Assembly: GCA_013003535.1 (NCBI GenBank)
Contig: JABDIY010000104.1
Location: 1 to 63,401, forward strand
Source: Acidimicrobiales bacterium
GTDB lineage: Bacteria; Actinomycetota; Acidimicrobiia; Acidimicrobiales; SZUA-35
Length of the DNA stretch: 63,401 bases
Direction of reading: 5' to 3'
Made by a program: the position numbers and the translations under genes. The notes under the pieces were generated by a model, which was not told where the DNA came from, did not search any database, and saw only the letters and a list, made by a program, of their open reading frames with translations. Every line of letters starts with the position of its first letter. Within the stretch, counting starts at the first letter, position 1. Positions 16,880 through 25,946 of this stretch are shown here, piece after piece.

Positions 16880-18606
16880 GATGTAGTTCCTCCGCTGAGT
16901 AGCACGTTTGCAACTTGGTGCAGTTCTGGTTCGTCGTTGTCGTTCGGCGCCGCCTGTTCGATCACGAGCTCTACTTCGTTGCCTCGAAAGTGGAGTTCGC
17001 ACATGTTGTTGGCGAAGAACGGTCCGGCGGTCATGTCGATGCCGGGTCGGGTTCTTCTGGCTCGGACCGATCGTCGAAGAAGATCGCCGATACGGGCACC
17101 GAGTGGGGTCAACGTGCTGCGCATCACTCCCCGCTCTGGTGGAATGAGTGCGTTTCGGATTGGCGAACTCACCACCTGCCAGACACGGGAATCGTTTCGA
17201 TCTTGACGGGGTAGCTGGGCGGCGTAGCTGAAGTGGATATCGCCGGAGGCGACCACGATGGACCGAAGCGGGTCGTCCTTGGAACGCAAATCGTCAACCA
17301 GGGCCACGAACTTCTGGTAGGAGTCCGAAAAGGCCGACCAGTCTTCCAGATCCAGCGCCCTCCGTAGTTTCTCGCCCCAGCGCGCCGCAGTACGACCCCA
17401 GGCACCGTCACAGACCCGCTCGTTCCACAACTGCAGGTCGTGCAGCCCGTCGGCGATGAATACCGGTACCGAAGTGGCCAGGATCAGATCGCCGTCGGCG
17501 GCCAGGGCCTCACTTCGGATCCAGTTCCACTCTTCGTCGCCCACCATCTGTCGAGCTCCGGCGTTGAGCACACGAGCGTTGCGGCAGTCGATCACCACCA
17601 CGGTGACATCACCGACGCGGCGGGTATAGGAGAACCGATACCCGCCCGGGATCGGTGTGAACTCTTCGGACGTACCAGCCCATTTCTCCAGCACTGCCGT
17701 GCCATCTTGCTCAGCCAGTAGCTGCTCCAGCAGTCCCTCTTTCCGTATCTCGGCGGGCGAGAGATTCCCCAAGTGCTGGTAGATCCAATACGACATCAGT
17801 CCGTCGATGGCATGCCGTTGCCACCAGGGCTGGGACCGAATGTCGGTGACCCACGCTTCAGAGATGTTCCAATCGTCGATCATGTCGTGATCGTCGAAGA
17901 TCATGGCGCTGGGCACGGTGGACAGGAGCCAGCGTTCATGCGGAGCCGACCAGGCTTCGTGATAAAGCCAGCAGTACTCCTCGAAACTTGCCACGATCTC
18001 GGACGGGAGGTCCGAATCCGCCCCTCGAATGCTTTCGATGCGGTCTTTTGCTCGCGGCGAAGAGTCATCGGCGTAAATCTGGTCTCCAACGAGAAGCAGC
18101 AGGTGCGGCCAACGTTCGGGAGGCTCGGAGGTCATCCTCATGGCGTGAGCCCACAACGAGTCGACGCCCCGACCTTCGTCGTCCAACGTCAGCTCCAGCG
18201 TGTACGGGGGCTCGTGAGGGGCGGCGGCCCGACACGAACCAAAGAGGACAGAGACATCGCTGCCGGGTGCAGACGTCCGGATCAGGCTCGGCGGAAAGCT
18301 GGAATCGAACTCCGGCCAGACCCTCGCATCGTCCAGGGTGACGACGTATTCGGTAGCGGACCCTGGCTCCAAACCCTCGATGACAACCAGCGCGTAATGG
18401 CGGCTGCGCACCTGGAATGTTGTGGTGGCCGACCCCAGAATCTCCACCCGACAGGGTTGTGAGGTCTCCACCCAGACGGTGGCTGAGGTGTCGTCCACGT
18501 ACCGCAGGAGCGGTCCGAGCAGCAACCGGGGCGCATGCGCTTCGTCTGCTCGGTCAACAAACTCGACGTCTGGTTGCTCCCCCTGTTGGATACCCGTCCC
18601 CTGCAT
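16876..18606 (-). CDS. PhoD-like metallophosphatase, cytosolic form
   Basis: 576 residues without a signal peptide. A beta domain (about 25-110) precedes a metallophosphatase core: VLFGSCR, LLLVGDQIYADD, AMIFDDHDMIDDWN and VVASGDIHFSYA supply the Asp, His and Asn ligands expected of PhoD relatives. The C terminus is a strand-rich tail (ELHFRGNEVELVIEQ). ATG 18606 is the first gene of the operon, running to 11749. It is clearly different from the membrane-fused paralogue at 11749, so the operon is bracketed by two PhoD-type enzymes. Substrate is unknown. Confidence 0.88.
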   Translation of the reverse strand: MQGTGIQQGEQPDVEFVDRADEAHAPRLLLGPLLRYVDDTSATVWVETSQPCRVEILGSATTTFQVRSRHYALVVIEGLEPGSATEYVVTLDDARVWPEFDSSFPPSLIRTSAPGSDVSVLFGSCRAAAPHEPPYTLELTLDDEGRGVDSLWAHAMRMTSEPPERWPHLLLLVGDQIYADDSSPRAKDRIESIRGADSDLPSEIVASFEEYCWLYHEAWSAPHERWLLSTVPSAMIFDDHDMIDDWNISEAWVTDIRSQPWWQRHAIDGLMSYWIYQHLGNLSPAEIRKEGLLEQLLAEQDGTAVLEKWAGTSEEFTPIPGGYRFSYTRRVGDVTVVVIDCRNARVLNAGARQMVGDEEWNWIRSEALAADGDLILATSVPVFIADGLHDLQLWNERVCDGAWGRTAARWGEKLRRALDLEDWSAFSDSYQKFVALVDDLRSKDDPLRSIVVASGDIHFSYAAQLPRQDRNDSRVWQVVSSPIRNALIPPERGVMRSTLTPLGARIGDLLRRSVRARRTRPGIDMTAGPFFANNMCELHFRGNEVELVIEQAAPNDNDEPELHQVANVLLSGGTTS

Positions 18607-18705
18607 TACTGTCAGCTACCCCGATTGGCAGCGCCCTAAACATCTCGACGCCGCCCTCAGCTGCGAAAACCGCCCCGAGGACGCCCAACCACAGCATCCG
18701 CGGGC

Positions 18706-18726
18706 GTTCCCGGGCGGCAACCACCC
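18706..18726 (-). repeat. Intergenic element, copy B
   Basis: Plus-strand reading is GTTCCCGGGC, two variable bases (GG), then CAACCACCC, matching the copy at 11683-11703 except at the two variable positions. This copy sits 100-120 bases 5' of the first ATG of the phosphatase operon (18606) and 65 bases beyond the stop of the 76-residue gene. Orientation relative to the downstream operon is the same in both copies. Confidence 0.5.
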
Positions 18727-18790
18727 ACCATGTGAGTGAACCGCGCCCAGTTCGTACCCAGCTTGAGCAGCGGTGCAGGTCTTGTGTTGG

Positions 18791-19021
18791 TCAGCCGGTT
18801 TCGATGAGTTGAGCGAACTGCACGCCGATGAGGTCGTTGTCGCCACCGGTGATCGTTACGTAACTCGTCTCGTCGGCCAGCTGGAGGTCGCCGTTGAACA
18901 ACGTCTTGACTTCGAACACTTGAAACCAGCCCTTTTCGGCATCAGGATTCCGATTCACGATGTCGCCCACCTGAGCGTCAACCAGGCGAACCTTTGCGGT
19001 TTTTATTATTCGTCGGTGCAT
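18791..19021 (-). CDS. Small conserved-looking protein, function unknown
   Basis: 76 residues. ATG 19021 follows a strong GAGGAGG ribosome site, which fixes the start; the longer frame upstream is not needed. The sequence begins with a basic MHRRIIKTAKVRLVD strand and continues with alternating hydrophobic residues (WFQVFEVKTLF, YVTITGGD), suggesting a small all-beta fold. No family is recognised. It is divergent from the gene at 19128, with a short hairpin in the shared upstream region. Confidence 0.65.
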   Translation of the reverse strand: MHRRIIKTAKVRLVDAQVGDIVNRNPDAEKGWFQVFEVKTLFNGDLQLADETSYVTITGGDNDLIGVQFAQLIETG

Positions 19022-19078
19022 GGGTGACCTCCTCGTCTTCCCTATCGGCGCATCAGCATCCCCCTTTAACTCCGCGCT

Positions 19079-19094
19079 GCGAACAACCGTTCGC
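19079..19094. promoter_or_regulatory. Short palindrome in a divergent control region
   Basis: GCGAAC, four bases (AACC), then GTTCGC form a perfect 6-bp dyad between the divergent genes at 19021 and 19128. It could be an operator half-pair or a chance hairpin. Confidence 0.3.
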
Positions 19095-19127
19095 CCACTG
19101 TCACACCCTCGCGTCATGCTGGTGTGT

Positions 19128-19445
19128 ATGACCTTCACCTACGTCCCCGCTATCGATCTCACCGATTCGATCTCACAACCAGAAGATTCGCCCATGTTCT
19201 CGGTCCGCCTAACGTCTGGCCGGGTGGTGGAGGTTCTGGACGCCACCACCTACGAGCCCGAGGGACCGCTCACCACCTTCTTCCGCAGCGGATCATCATC
19301 GCGGACAATAGACGTGTGGTCGGTCCGCGTAGCGAGCTTTCGCACGGCAGACATCGTGTCCATCCGGCAGGTGCAGTTCCCCACCCGCCAACACCCGTCC
19401 GCCCAGAACGTCACCGCGCCGGTACTCAGCGTCGTCGCCAGCTGA
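19128..19445 (+). CDS. Hypothetical small protein
   Basis: 105 residues from ATG 19128; ATG 19116 in the same frame is an alternative, and the frame is open back to 19020. The composition is plausible for a real protein (FSVRLTSGRVVEVLDATTYEPEG, alternating strands), but no family is recognised and the C-terminal third is low in hydrophobic residues. The ribosome site is weak. It is divergent from the 76-residue gene and convergent with msrA. Confidence 0.45.
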   Translation: MTFTYVPAIDLTDSISQPEDSPMFSVRLTSGRVVEVLDATTYEPEGPLTTFFRSGSSSRTIDVWSVRVASFRTADIVSIRQVQFPTRQHPSAQNVTAPVLSVVAS

Positions 19446-19513
19446 ATCACACCAGCCTGCGGGGCGAACTCACAGCAGCAACACCCGCTCAACGGGTGAA
19501 CCACTCCCGAGTT

Positions 19514-20152
19514 CTAGCCGTAAGCGACCTGACAGAACCCGTGGTTGCAGTAGCCGCGAGGATTCTTGGCCAGATACTGCTGGTGATATTCCTCGGCGTA
19601 ATAAAACGGGCCAAGCATGGCGATCTCCGTGGAGATCTCGCCGAACCCACCGTCAGCGAGGGACTTCTGATAGCTGTCCCGGCTAGCTTCGGCGGCAGCC
19701 AACTGCTCTGGAGAAGTGGCGTAGATCGCACTCCGGTACTGCGTTCCCACATCATTGCCCTGCCGGTTGGCTGTGGTGGCGTCGTGATTCTCCCAGAAGA
19801 TCTTGAATATCGTTTCCAGTTGCACGACGGTGGGGTCAAAGACCACCAGCACCGCTTCGGTGTGGCCGGTTTGGCCAGTGCAGGTCTCTTCATAGGTTGG
19901 ATTGGGCGTCGATCCGCCGGCGTAACCCACAGAGGTGCTGTAGACGCCGGGGGTTTCCCAGAAGAAGCGCTCGGCGCCCCAAAAACAGCCCATGGCCACC
20001 ACGATGGTTTCCATGCCCTGAGGCCAGGGACCTTGCAGCGGATTGCCGTTCACGTAGTGGCGGGCCGGGACTGCCATCGGTGTTTCCCGGCCGGGCAAAG
20101 CATCGGCAGCGGACGGAACTTGCAGGTTGGCCGGATCATTGCGGAAGAACAT
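19514..20152 (-). CDS. msrA: Peptide methionine sulfoxide reductase MsrA
   Basis: 212 residues. The catalytic motif GCFWGAE has Cys56 as nucleophile, [14 protein letters not shown] follows, and two C-terminal cysteines (202 and 207, in a GYCNHGFC tail) are the likely resolving pair. The enzyme reduces methionine-S-sulfoxide in proteins and free methionine using thioredoxin. Length and the 50-residue N-terminal extension match the longer bacterial MsrA form. ATG 20152 is the first in-frame start; it is transcribed alone or with the small gene 62 bases upstream. Confidence 0.96.
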   Translation of the reverse strand: MFFRNDPANLQVPSAADALPGRETPMAVPARHYVNGNPLQGPWPQGMETIVVAMGCFWGAERFFWETPGVYSTSVGYAGGSTPNPTYEETCTGQTGHTEAVLVVFDPTVVQLETIFKIFWENHDATTANRQGNDVGTQYRSAIYATSPEQLAAAEASRDSYQKSLADGGFGEISTEIAMLGPFYYAEEYHQQYLAKNPRGYCNHGFCQVAYG

Positions 20153-20213
20153 GCCCCTACAACCGTGGGACGGCCGGGTTTTGTTCCCAACTTGTTCTAG
20201 CGGGAGGCCAGGC

Positions 20214-20435
20214 TCAGCGCAGGTCGATCACCAAGTCAACAAGGGCATCGATCGAGGCGTCAACCTCCATCGAGTCCAGGATGGCGAGATCAAGATCCAC
20301 CCGGCTCTGACCGGAAAGCTCGGCCACGGTGATCCGACCCTGGACGCCGGCCGCCACCTCGGAGGCGAGGTCATCGTTCCGGGATCGCAGTTGGTCAACG
20401 TAGATTCGTGCCGTCTTCAGCGAAACAGTTGGCAT
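20214..20435 (-). CDS. Small helical protein, function unknown
   Basis: 73 residues from ATG 20435; an ATG at 20486 would add 17 residues but has no ribosome site, while 20435 has a weak AGAAG. The sequence ([22 protein letters not shown], then acidic [23 protein letters not shown]) predicts two amphipathic helices. No family is recognised. It is transcribed in the same direction as msrA downstream and the UPF0182 gene is on the same strand further upstream. Confidence 0.5.
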   Translation of the reverse strand: MPTVSLKTARIYVDQLRSRNDDLASEVAAGVQGRITVAELSGQSRVDLDLAILDSMEVDASIDALVDLVIDLR

Positions 20436-20543
20436 TAGCTTCTTTTCGAGTAGTTGCTCCACACGGCCAAGAGTACGCCGCCCCATAAATCGGGCTGAAT
20501 GGGTCGGACGGCCCCGCGGACTAAGCCGATCAACCAGCGATTG

Positions 20544-23411
20544 CTATGTGGTTCGGCCGGTGAGTAGGCGGGTCACTTGGGCAAGGGCGGTGCGAGCGTC
20601 CTGCCGCAATCGGGCGGCATCCTCGGCGTCACCGTTGGCCTCGGACTGATCGGCGGCCTCCAGGAAATTGTCGGCGATCTCGATGAGTTCGGTCACGCTC
20701 AACCCGTCCAACCCCGGGGGCAACACAAGATCATCCGGTGGATCGGTGACCGGCGGCGTGACGGGTATGGCAGGATTTTCAGCTGTATCTGTTGTGACGG
20801 CCCGCAGCGCTGCATCCAACGAATCAGCCATGGCGACTTGATCGCCGTTCACCGCGATGACCTGGTTGAGTTGGGGAACGGCCTGCTGCCCCGCAGCCTC
20901 CACGTACAGCGGACGAACATAAACAAGAGTGTCCTCCACCAGCACCATGATCATCTCACCGAAGAGCACGCGCGAGCCGTCCTGGTTACGAAGGGTGACG
21001 TATTGCGAAATCTCGCCGTCGCGACGAATATCGCCATCTACAAGGTCCGGAGCCGACACTCGTCCAGCCGGCAAGCTGTACTGAATCAGCTGACCGTAGT
21101 TTTCCGGATCGGAACGGGCGACCAAGATGGCGGTCAGCTCTGGCCTCGTGCTCTCGGAGTTGGCACCGCTGGAGTTGACGAAGGCTCGTTGAAGCACGAA
21201 TTCGCTGGACGTTTCTCCCGGGAGTCGAGTGAGCACATACTGCGGATCCATCTCGTCGTTGACGCTCGTGCCGTTGGTCCCGGCATCTCCGGCTTCCCGG
21301 GTGGCCTTGCGAGCCACGGTCCAGCTTTGACTACCTTCGAGGAACGAAACCGGATCCGATACCTGATATGCACCCCACATATCGGTCTGGACGCTGAAAA
21401 TGTCCTGTGGATAGCGGAAGTTCTTCTGCAGGTCGGCCGGGGCTGGCTGGTCGGCAAACAGATCTGGGAACGCTGATGCGTATGCCTGGATAATCGGGTC
21501 GCCATCATCCACGATGTAGATCGTGACCGTGCCGTCATAGGCATCGACGACCGCCTTGGCGCTGTTGCGAACGTAGTTGTAGCCGTCGGCCAGGTCACGA
21601 TCCGATGACAGACTCCGCGCATTGACACCCTGGCTGTAAGGAAATTCATTGGTGGTGGTGTAGGCGTCGATCACGTATTTGATCCGACCGTCGGAGATCA
21701 CGGCGTACGGGTCACCGTCGAGGCGAAGAAACGGCGCCGAGAGTTCCACCCGCTGGACGACATCTCGATTGTAGATGACCTCGCTCCCATCCCCGACGAA
21801 CGGCGAAATGAGTGGATTGACGCTCTGGAACCTCAGGGAGAAAGCGAGTTGCCGGATGAAGGAACCAATGCCAACTCCGCCTTCGCCGGTATAACGAAAA
21901 TCTGAATCGGATCGGGAAACCGAGTTGGCGAGCACGTCGCGTTCGTTTCGCCCTTCGGCGCCAACCACGGCATATCCCCCGAAGCCCTCCCCGAAGTAGA
22001 TACGCGGTTGGGTGAGATCCACCTGCAGGTTCGGGTCGATCTCCAGCGTGGGGCCGATGCCGGAGACCAAATAGTCCGGCGTGCCGCCTGGCCCTCGCAC
22101 GTCGGCAGCGGCCAATGCAACACCGAACCCGTGGGTGAACACGACGTGCTGGTTTTCCCAACCCTGCTCGGAGCTGGCCAGGCTGAGTTCACGGACGCTG
22201 ATGACCACCGGTTCGATCTCATCGCCGACGACGTAGCGGTCGATGTCGAGATCACTGAACTGATACTCCCGTCGTTCGCCCTGGTCTTTGGCGAATGATT
22301 CCTGAGCGAGGAAAGGATCCACGAGCAGGATGTCGGTGAGGATGTCCTGGTTGGCGTCTATTTCGGCCGTGGTGATCCCGTTGGAATAGGCGAACGATCG
22401 CTGCTCCACCGTGTCCGAACCAAGCCCGTATGCAAAACGAGTGGCCGCAATATTGTCGTCGATGTACTGGGTTTCGCGGGTGGACTCGTTTGGCTCGACT
22501 GCGAAACGTTGGTATAGGGCGGGGAAGACCTGACCGACGACCACGTGAGTTACGGCCCACATCCCCAACGCAACGAGCGGCAGCCCCCACCCCCGGCGGC
22601 GAAGATTGGCGAGGAACAAGCCGGCACAGGTGATCGAAACCAGTACGAGCAGCCAGAGTGCGGGGATCTGGACTTCGACGTCGGTGGCGAGAGCACCGTC
22701 GAAGAGGCCGCGCCGGGAGTTCACGAGCTCGAATCGGTCGAGGTAGTAGCTCAGGGCTCGTAGGAGGGCCAAGACGGCCAGTAGGGCTGAGAGGTGCAGC
22801 TTCACACGGTCACTGATGCGTTCGACGGCGACCGCGCGGATCCCACCGTTGAGATAGTGGGCCAGGGCCGCGGCGAAGATGGTGAACGCGACAGCGAATG
22901 AGAACCAGTCGACCAGGAAGGTCCAGAACGGCAGCCGGAAAACGTAGAAGGATGCATCTTGGCCATGCAGTGGGTCGACCCATCCGAACTCCTGGGAGTT
23001 GGTGAACAGCAACCATTTCTCCCACTCCGACGAAACCTGGAGACCAAACATCAGCGACAGGAACAGTGAGGCCACCACTCGAACCCTGGTTCCGTGACGC
23101 CCTACGAGCTGGTGATAACGCTCGATGAGGTCCTCTTCTGGGGAGGGCGGACGTACCGGCGGTTTCAATCGGTCAGCCAGGGAAAGGTTGCCGAACAAGA
23201 TCACGAAGAACAGCGCGATGAAGACCACGGCCAGCAGGATTTGGGTGATGAGGATCTTGCCCCACGATCCTGCGAAACCGAGATGCTCGAAGAACAGATA
23301 GTCGGTGAAGAGGCTGGCGAAGCCGTTGGCGGTCAGCAATACCAAAAAGACCAGGCTGGTTATGAGAATGAGTGGAAGTCTTCGGCGGGACACTGAGGAG
23401 GTTGTTGCCAT
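20544..23411 (-). CDS. UPF0182 family membrane protein
   Basis: 955 residues from ATG 23411 (17 further codons upstream are possible). The first 310 residues hold about seven membrane helices, including the family-typical ANGFASLFTDYLFFEHLGF opening and an RALSYYLDRFELVNSRRG loop. A large extracytoplasmic domain follows (TRETQYIDDNIAATRFAYGL, QRYYSF-like segments, YFGEGFGGYAVV, then an acidic proline-rich tail DPPDDLVLPPG). This architecture and length match UPF0182 (Rv3193c-like) proteins, which are widespread in Actinobacteria and have no defined function. It is the last gene of a block including the DivIVA-like and protease genes. Confidence 0.93.
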   Translation of the reverse strand: MATTSSVSRRRLPLILITSLVFLVLLTANGFASLFTDYLFFEHLGFAGSWGKILITQILLAVVFIALFFVILFGNLSLADRLKPPVRPPSPEEDLIERYHQLVGRHGTRVRVVASLFLSLMFGLQVSSEWEKWLLFTNSQEFGWVDPLHGQDASFYVFRLPFWTFLVDWFSFAVAFTIFAAALAHYLNGGIRAVAVERISDRVKLHLSALLAVLALLRALSYYLDRFELVNSRRGLFDGALATDVEVQIPALWLLVLVSITCAGLFLANLRRRGWGLPLVALGMWAVTHVVVGQVFPALYQRFAVEPNESTRETQYIDDNIAATRFAYGLGSDTVEQRSFAYSNGITTAEIDANQDILTDILLVDPFLAQESFAKDQGERREYQFSDLDIDRYVVGDEIEPVVISVRELSLASSEQGWENQHVVFTHGFGVALAAADVRGPGGTPDYLVSGIGPTLEIDPNLQVDLTQPRIYFGEGFGGYAVVGAEGRNERDVLANSVSRSDSDFRYTGEGGVGIGSFIRQLAFSLRFQSVNPLISPFVGDGSEVIYNRDVVQRVELSAPFLRLDGDPYAVISDGRIKYVIDAYTTTNEFPYSQGVNARSLSSDRDLADGYNYVRNSAKAVVDAYDGTVTIYIVDDGDPIIQAYASAFPDLFADQPAPADLQKNFRYPQDIFSVQTDMWGAYQVSDPVSFLEGSQSWTVARKATREAGDAGTNGTSVNDEMDPQYVLTRLPGETSSEFVLQRAFVNSSGANSESTRPELTAILVARSDPENYGQLIQYSLPAGRVSAPDLVDGDIRRDGEISQYVTLRNQDGSRVLFGEMIMVLVEDTLVYVRPLYVEAAGQQAVPQLNQVIAVNGDQVAMADSLDAALRAVTTDTAENPAIPVTPPVTDPPDDLVLPPGLDGLSVTELIEIADNFLEAADQSEANGDAEDAARLRQDARTALAQVTRLLTGRTT

Positions 23412-23515
23412 TTCGCTAGACCGTAGGGCGCAGGAAGCCCGCGTGGTAAGCGGGGCGGCCAATCACGGGGTTTTTGTGACTCACCGCACAGCCGAGCGCG
23501 AGGGCGACCGGTCGA

Positions 23516-25864
23516 CTACGAGTCACCGTCGGATCCCCGCTCAACGCCGAGGTCGAACGAAGCGTTGAGGGCCGAATCGACCAGACGGTTCAATCTGTTG
23601 GTGCGGACATCCCGATAGTGGCTGCGAATGGTTTCGAGGGAGCGGTCCTCGCCGCCGTCGGAGCTCACGGCGGCATCGACAGACGCTCGAACGTCGGCCA
23701 CCAGTTTGGTGGCAGTATCGGCCACGAGGCCGTCGACCATTCCCGGCCAGATCTTGCCCCCAACGGCGTTGGCGCCGTTGTTTGCACTTGCCCGCAGCGA
23801 CGATTCGAGGGCGTCGGCAAATCGTGCGACCTGCCGATCACGGGGCGGAAGATCCTCGAGTGAGGCGTCTTTGCCGCCGCGACGGACAGCATCGAGCAGG
23901 TCGCTCTGGTCATCGGCCAGCGCCCGCTTGAGTTGCCGCTTGAGACCCGGCGCGAGGTCGGTGATGTTTTGAGCCCGCTCACCCTCTACTGCGGCGGTTG
24001 CCGACGCGGTGGGCTGCTTCTTGTCGGCTGGGCTCGGTGAGAACAACCCCCGAGCGGCGTCAACTGGTGCGGTGGCCGTAGCGGATTTGGCCCCGAGTCC
24101 GAAGAGCCCCGCCGAACGGGCCGTGGACTGCTCGTCGGCGCCAACTGCAGTGTCGAACAACCGGGCCCGTCTGTCCTCGGTGTCATCGGCTTCACTGCTC
24201 TCCTGGTCCTGGTCTGGAGCCTCGGTGCTGGCATCGACACGTTCGTTTGACGCTTCGGACTCCTCCGATTCAATCATTTCGGGCTCCGGCGCTGAATCGT
24301 CGGGGAATGAAGGCGGCGGTGGCAGGTCATCACCGTTCTGGTCTACATCGCCGTCGTGCCTCTGATCTGTGGTTTCAGCCACCTCCTCGGAAGAGTCGTG
24401 GTAGGTGCCCGTTTCGCCATCGCTCTCTGCCTCTGGAGGGGATGGTTCCTGTTCGACTTCAGATTCTGGAAGACCGGAAGGCTCCTCGTGGGCCGGTGGC
24501 TCTGCCGGGGTAAGCCGGACGACGTCGGAGTCAGGAGCGGGGTGAACGATCTCCTCGCCAGCAAGTCGACGAGCATAATCTTCGGTCTCGGGTTCCTCCC
24601 CGAGCTCAGCGAAGCTCCGTTTGCGCTCCGGTCGACTGCGGTCCAGCGAAACGATCGCCGCCGTCACTTCGGCGTCGTCATCAGCGATGGGCGTTGGTAC
24701 TCGGTCCATGGCGGCCCGAGCGTCAGGCACCGCTCGTTGAAGCTCATCGGTTGCTTCATCGAGTTCGCGCTTCACTTCGCCAAGGCTTCGCATCAGCCGA
24801 TCTCGGGCGGCGCGTGCTTGATCGATTTGTTGGCGGGCAGCCCGTCGTCGACGAACCAGATCGGTCAGGATTTTCTCCCGCACCGCTCGGGCCTCGGCCA
24901 CCATCATTCGAGCCTCGTCGCGGACTTCACGAGTTGCGAGGTCGGCCGCGGCCGATGCTTCAGCCCGGGCGATGTTGGCGGCGTTTTCCGATTCGGCCCG
25001 AACCTTGTCGGCCTCGACATTGAGCTGATCCACTCGAGCTTGAGCGGCCGTGCGCAGATCTTCGGCTTCGGCTTCGGCGTTGGCACGGAGATTCTTGACC
25101 TCTTCGTCTGTTCGACGACGCAGGGCAAGCGTCTCTTCCTCGGCCTCACGACGCATCTTGGCTGCCGCATCTTCGGCGTTGCGACGCATCGTGGTGGTTT
25201 CTTCTTCGGCCTCGGCCCGCATCGCGGCGGTGGTTTCCTCGGTCTTACGCGTCCGAGTTTCGTAGAACGACTCGGCTTCGGCGGTTCGAGATCGGAGTAT
25301 CTCTTGCGCCTGAGCGCGTGTGGTGGCGGCATACTCGTCGGCCTTGGCCCGAAGGGCTTTGGTTTCCTCATCCGCCTCGTTGCGCTGCTTGGTTACTTCG
25401 GCCTGGGTTTCCCGACGCACCCGAGCGGTGTCCTCTGCCACCGCACTACGTTTCTGCTGAATCTCCGCGTCGATCCGCTGCTCTAATTCCTTGACCTCTT
25501 TGCGCCGCCGGCTGGCCTCGGACTCTGCCTTGCGAATGATTTCGGCGGCCGCCGCCCGGGCACTCTCGATGACCTGAGTGGTCTCGGACGTGATCAGGCT
25601 GGTGACATGGATGGCATCGTCGTTCTCGGCCGACGCCGCAGCGCGTTCCAGCTGGGTGACCCGACGTCGTAGCTCATCGCGCTCGGCGGCCAACGCCTGC
25701 AAGGCCGCCTGCGAATCACCGCCTCCGGAATCGGCCCGAGTCGCTTCGGCGAGTTGCTGCAAGAAGCGGCGAACATCGTTCTGGTCATAGCCCCTTCGAG
25801 CATGCCGGAAATCGCGGTTGGCGATTGCATCGGGGTCAAGCAGGGGGTCACGGTTCGTGGCCAT
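23516..25864 (-). CDS. DivIVA-like long coiled-coil protein
   Basis: 782 residues. Residues about 12-40 (IANRDFRHARRGYDQNDVRRFLQQ) match the DivIVA/GpsB N-terminal domain that binds curved or anionic membrane. A coiled coil of about 300 residues (60-370) follows, with near-heptad repeats of E-E-E-T and A-E-A-E-x-x-R. Then comes an acidic, proline-rich linker of about 200 residues and a helical C-terminal domain of about 150 residues that begins near GERAQNITDLAPGLKRQL. The size resembles the actinobacterial polar scaffold proteins (for example Scy/FilP class), so a role at cell poles or division sites is inferred. The C-terminal domain is not recognised. Confidence 0.82.
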   Translation of the reverse strand: MATNRDPLLDPDAIANRDFRHARRGYDQNDVRRFLQQLAEATRADSGGGDSQAALQALAAERDELRRRVTQLERAAASAENDDAIHVTSLITSETTQVIESARAAAAEIIRKAESEASRRRKEVKELEQRIDAEIQQKRSAVAEDTARVRRETQAEVTKQRNEADEETKALRAKADEYAATTRAQAQEILRSRTAEAESFYETRTRKTEETTAAMRAEAEEETTTMRRNAEDAAAKMRREAEEETLALRRRTDEEVKNLRANAEAEAEDLRTAAQARVDQLNVEADKVRAESENAANIARAEASAAADLATREVRDEARMMVAEARAVREKILTDLVRRRRAARQQIDQARAARDRLMRSLGEVKRELDEATDELQRAVPDARAAMDRVPTPIADDDAEVTAAIVSLDRSRPERKRSFAELGEEPETEDYARRLAGEEIVHPAPDSDVVRLTPAEPPAHEEPSGLPESEVEQEPSPPEAESDGETGTYHDSSEEVAETTDQRHDGDVDQNGDDLPPPPSFPDDSAPEPEMIESEESEASNERVDASTEAPDQDQESSEADDTEDRRARLFDTAVGADEQSTARSAGLFGLGAKSATATAPVDAARGLFSPSPADKKQPTASATAAVEGERAQNITDLAPGLKRQLKRALADDQSDLLDAVRRGGKDASLEDLPPRDRQVARFADALESSLRASANNGANAVGGKIWPGMVDGLVADTATKLVADVRASVDAAVSSDGGEDRSLETIRSHYRDVRTNRLNRLVDSALNASFDLGVERGSDGDS

Positions 25865-25946
25865 GTGCTGATGGTAGTCGCCGGATCCAGTTCTGAACCG
25901 GCCACACCAGCATTGCCGGCCAGGAAATTGCTGCTAATTGTGACCG

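Noticed and set aside
24356-25486. 376-codon plus-strand frame opposite the coiled-coil gene
   Set aside because: The reading is Phe/Gly/Leu-rich because it mirrors Glu/Ala-rich heptads; no start signal or family.
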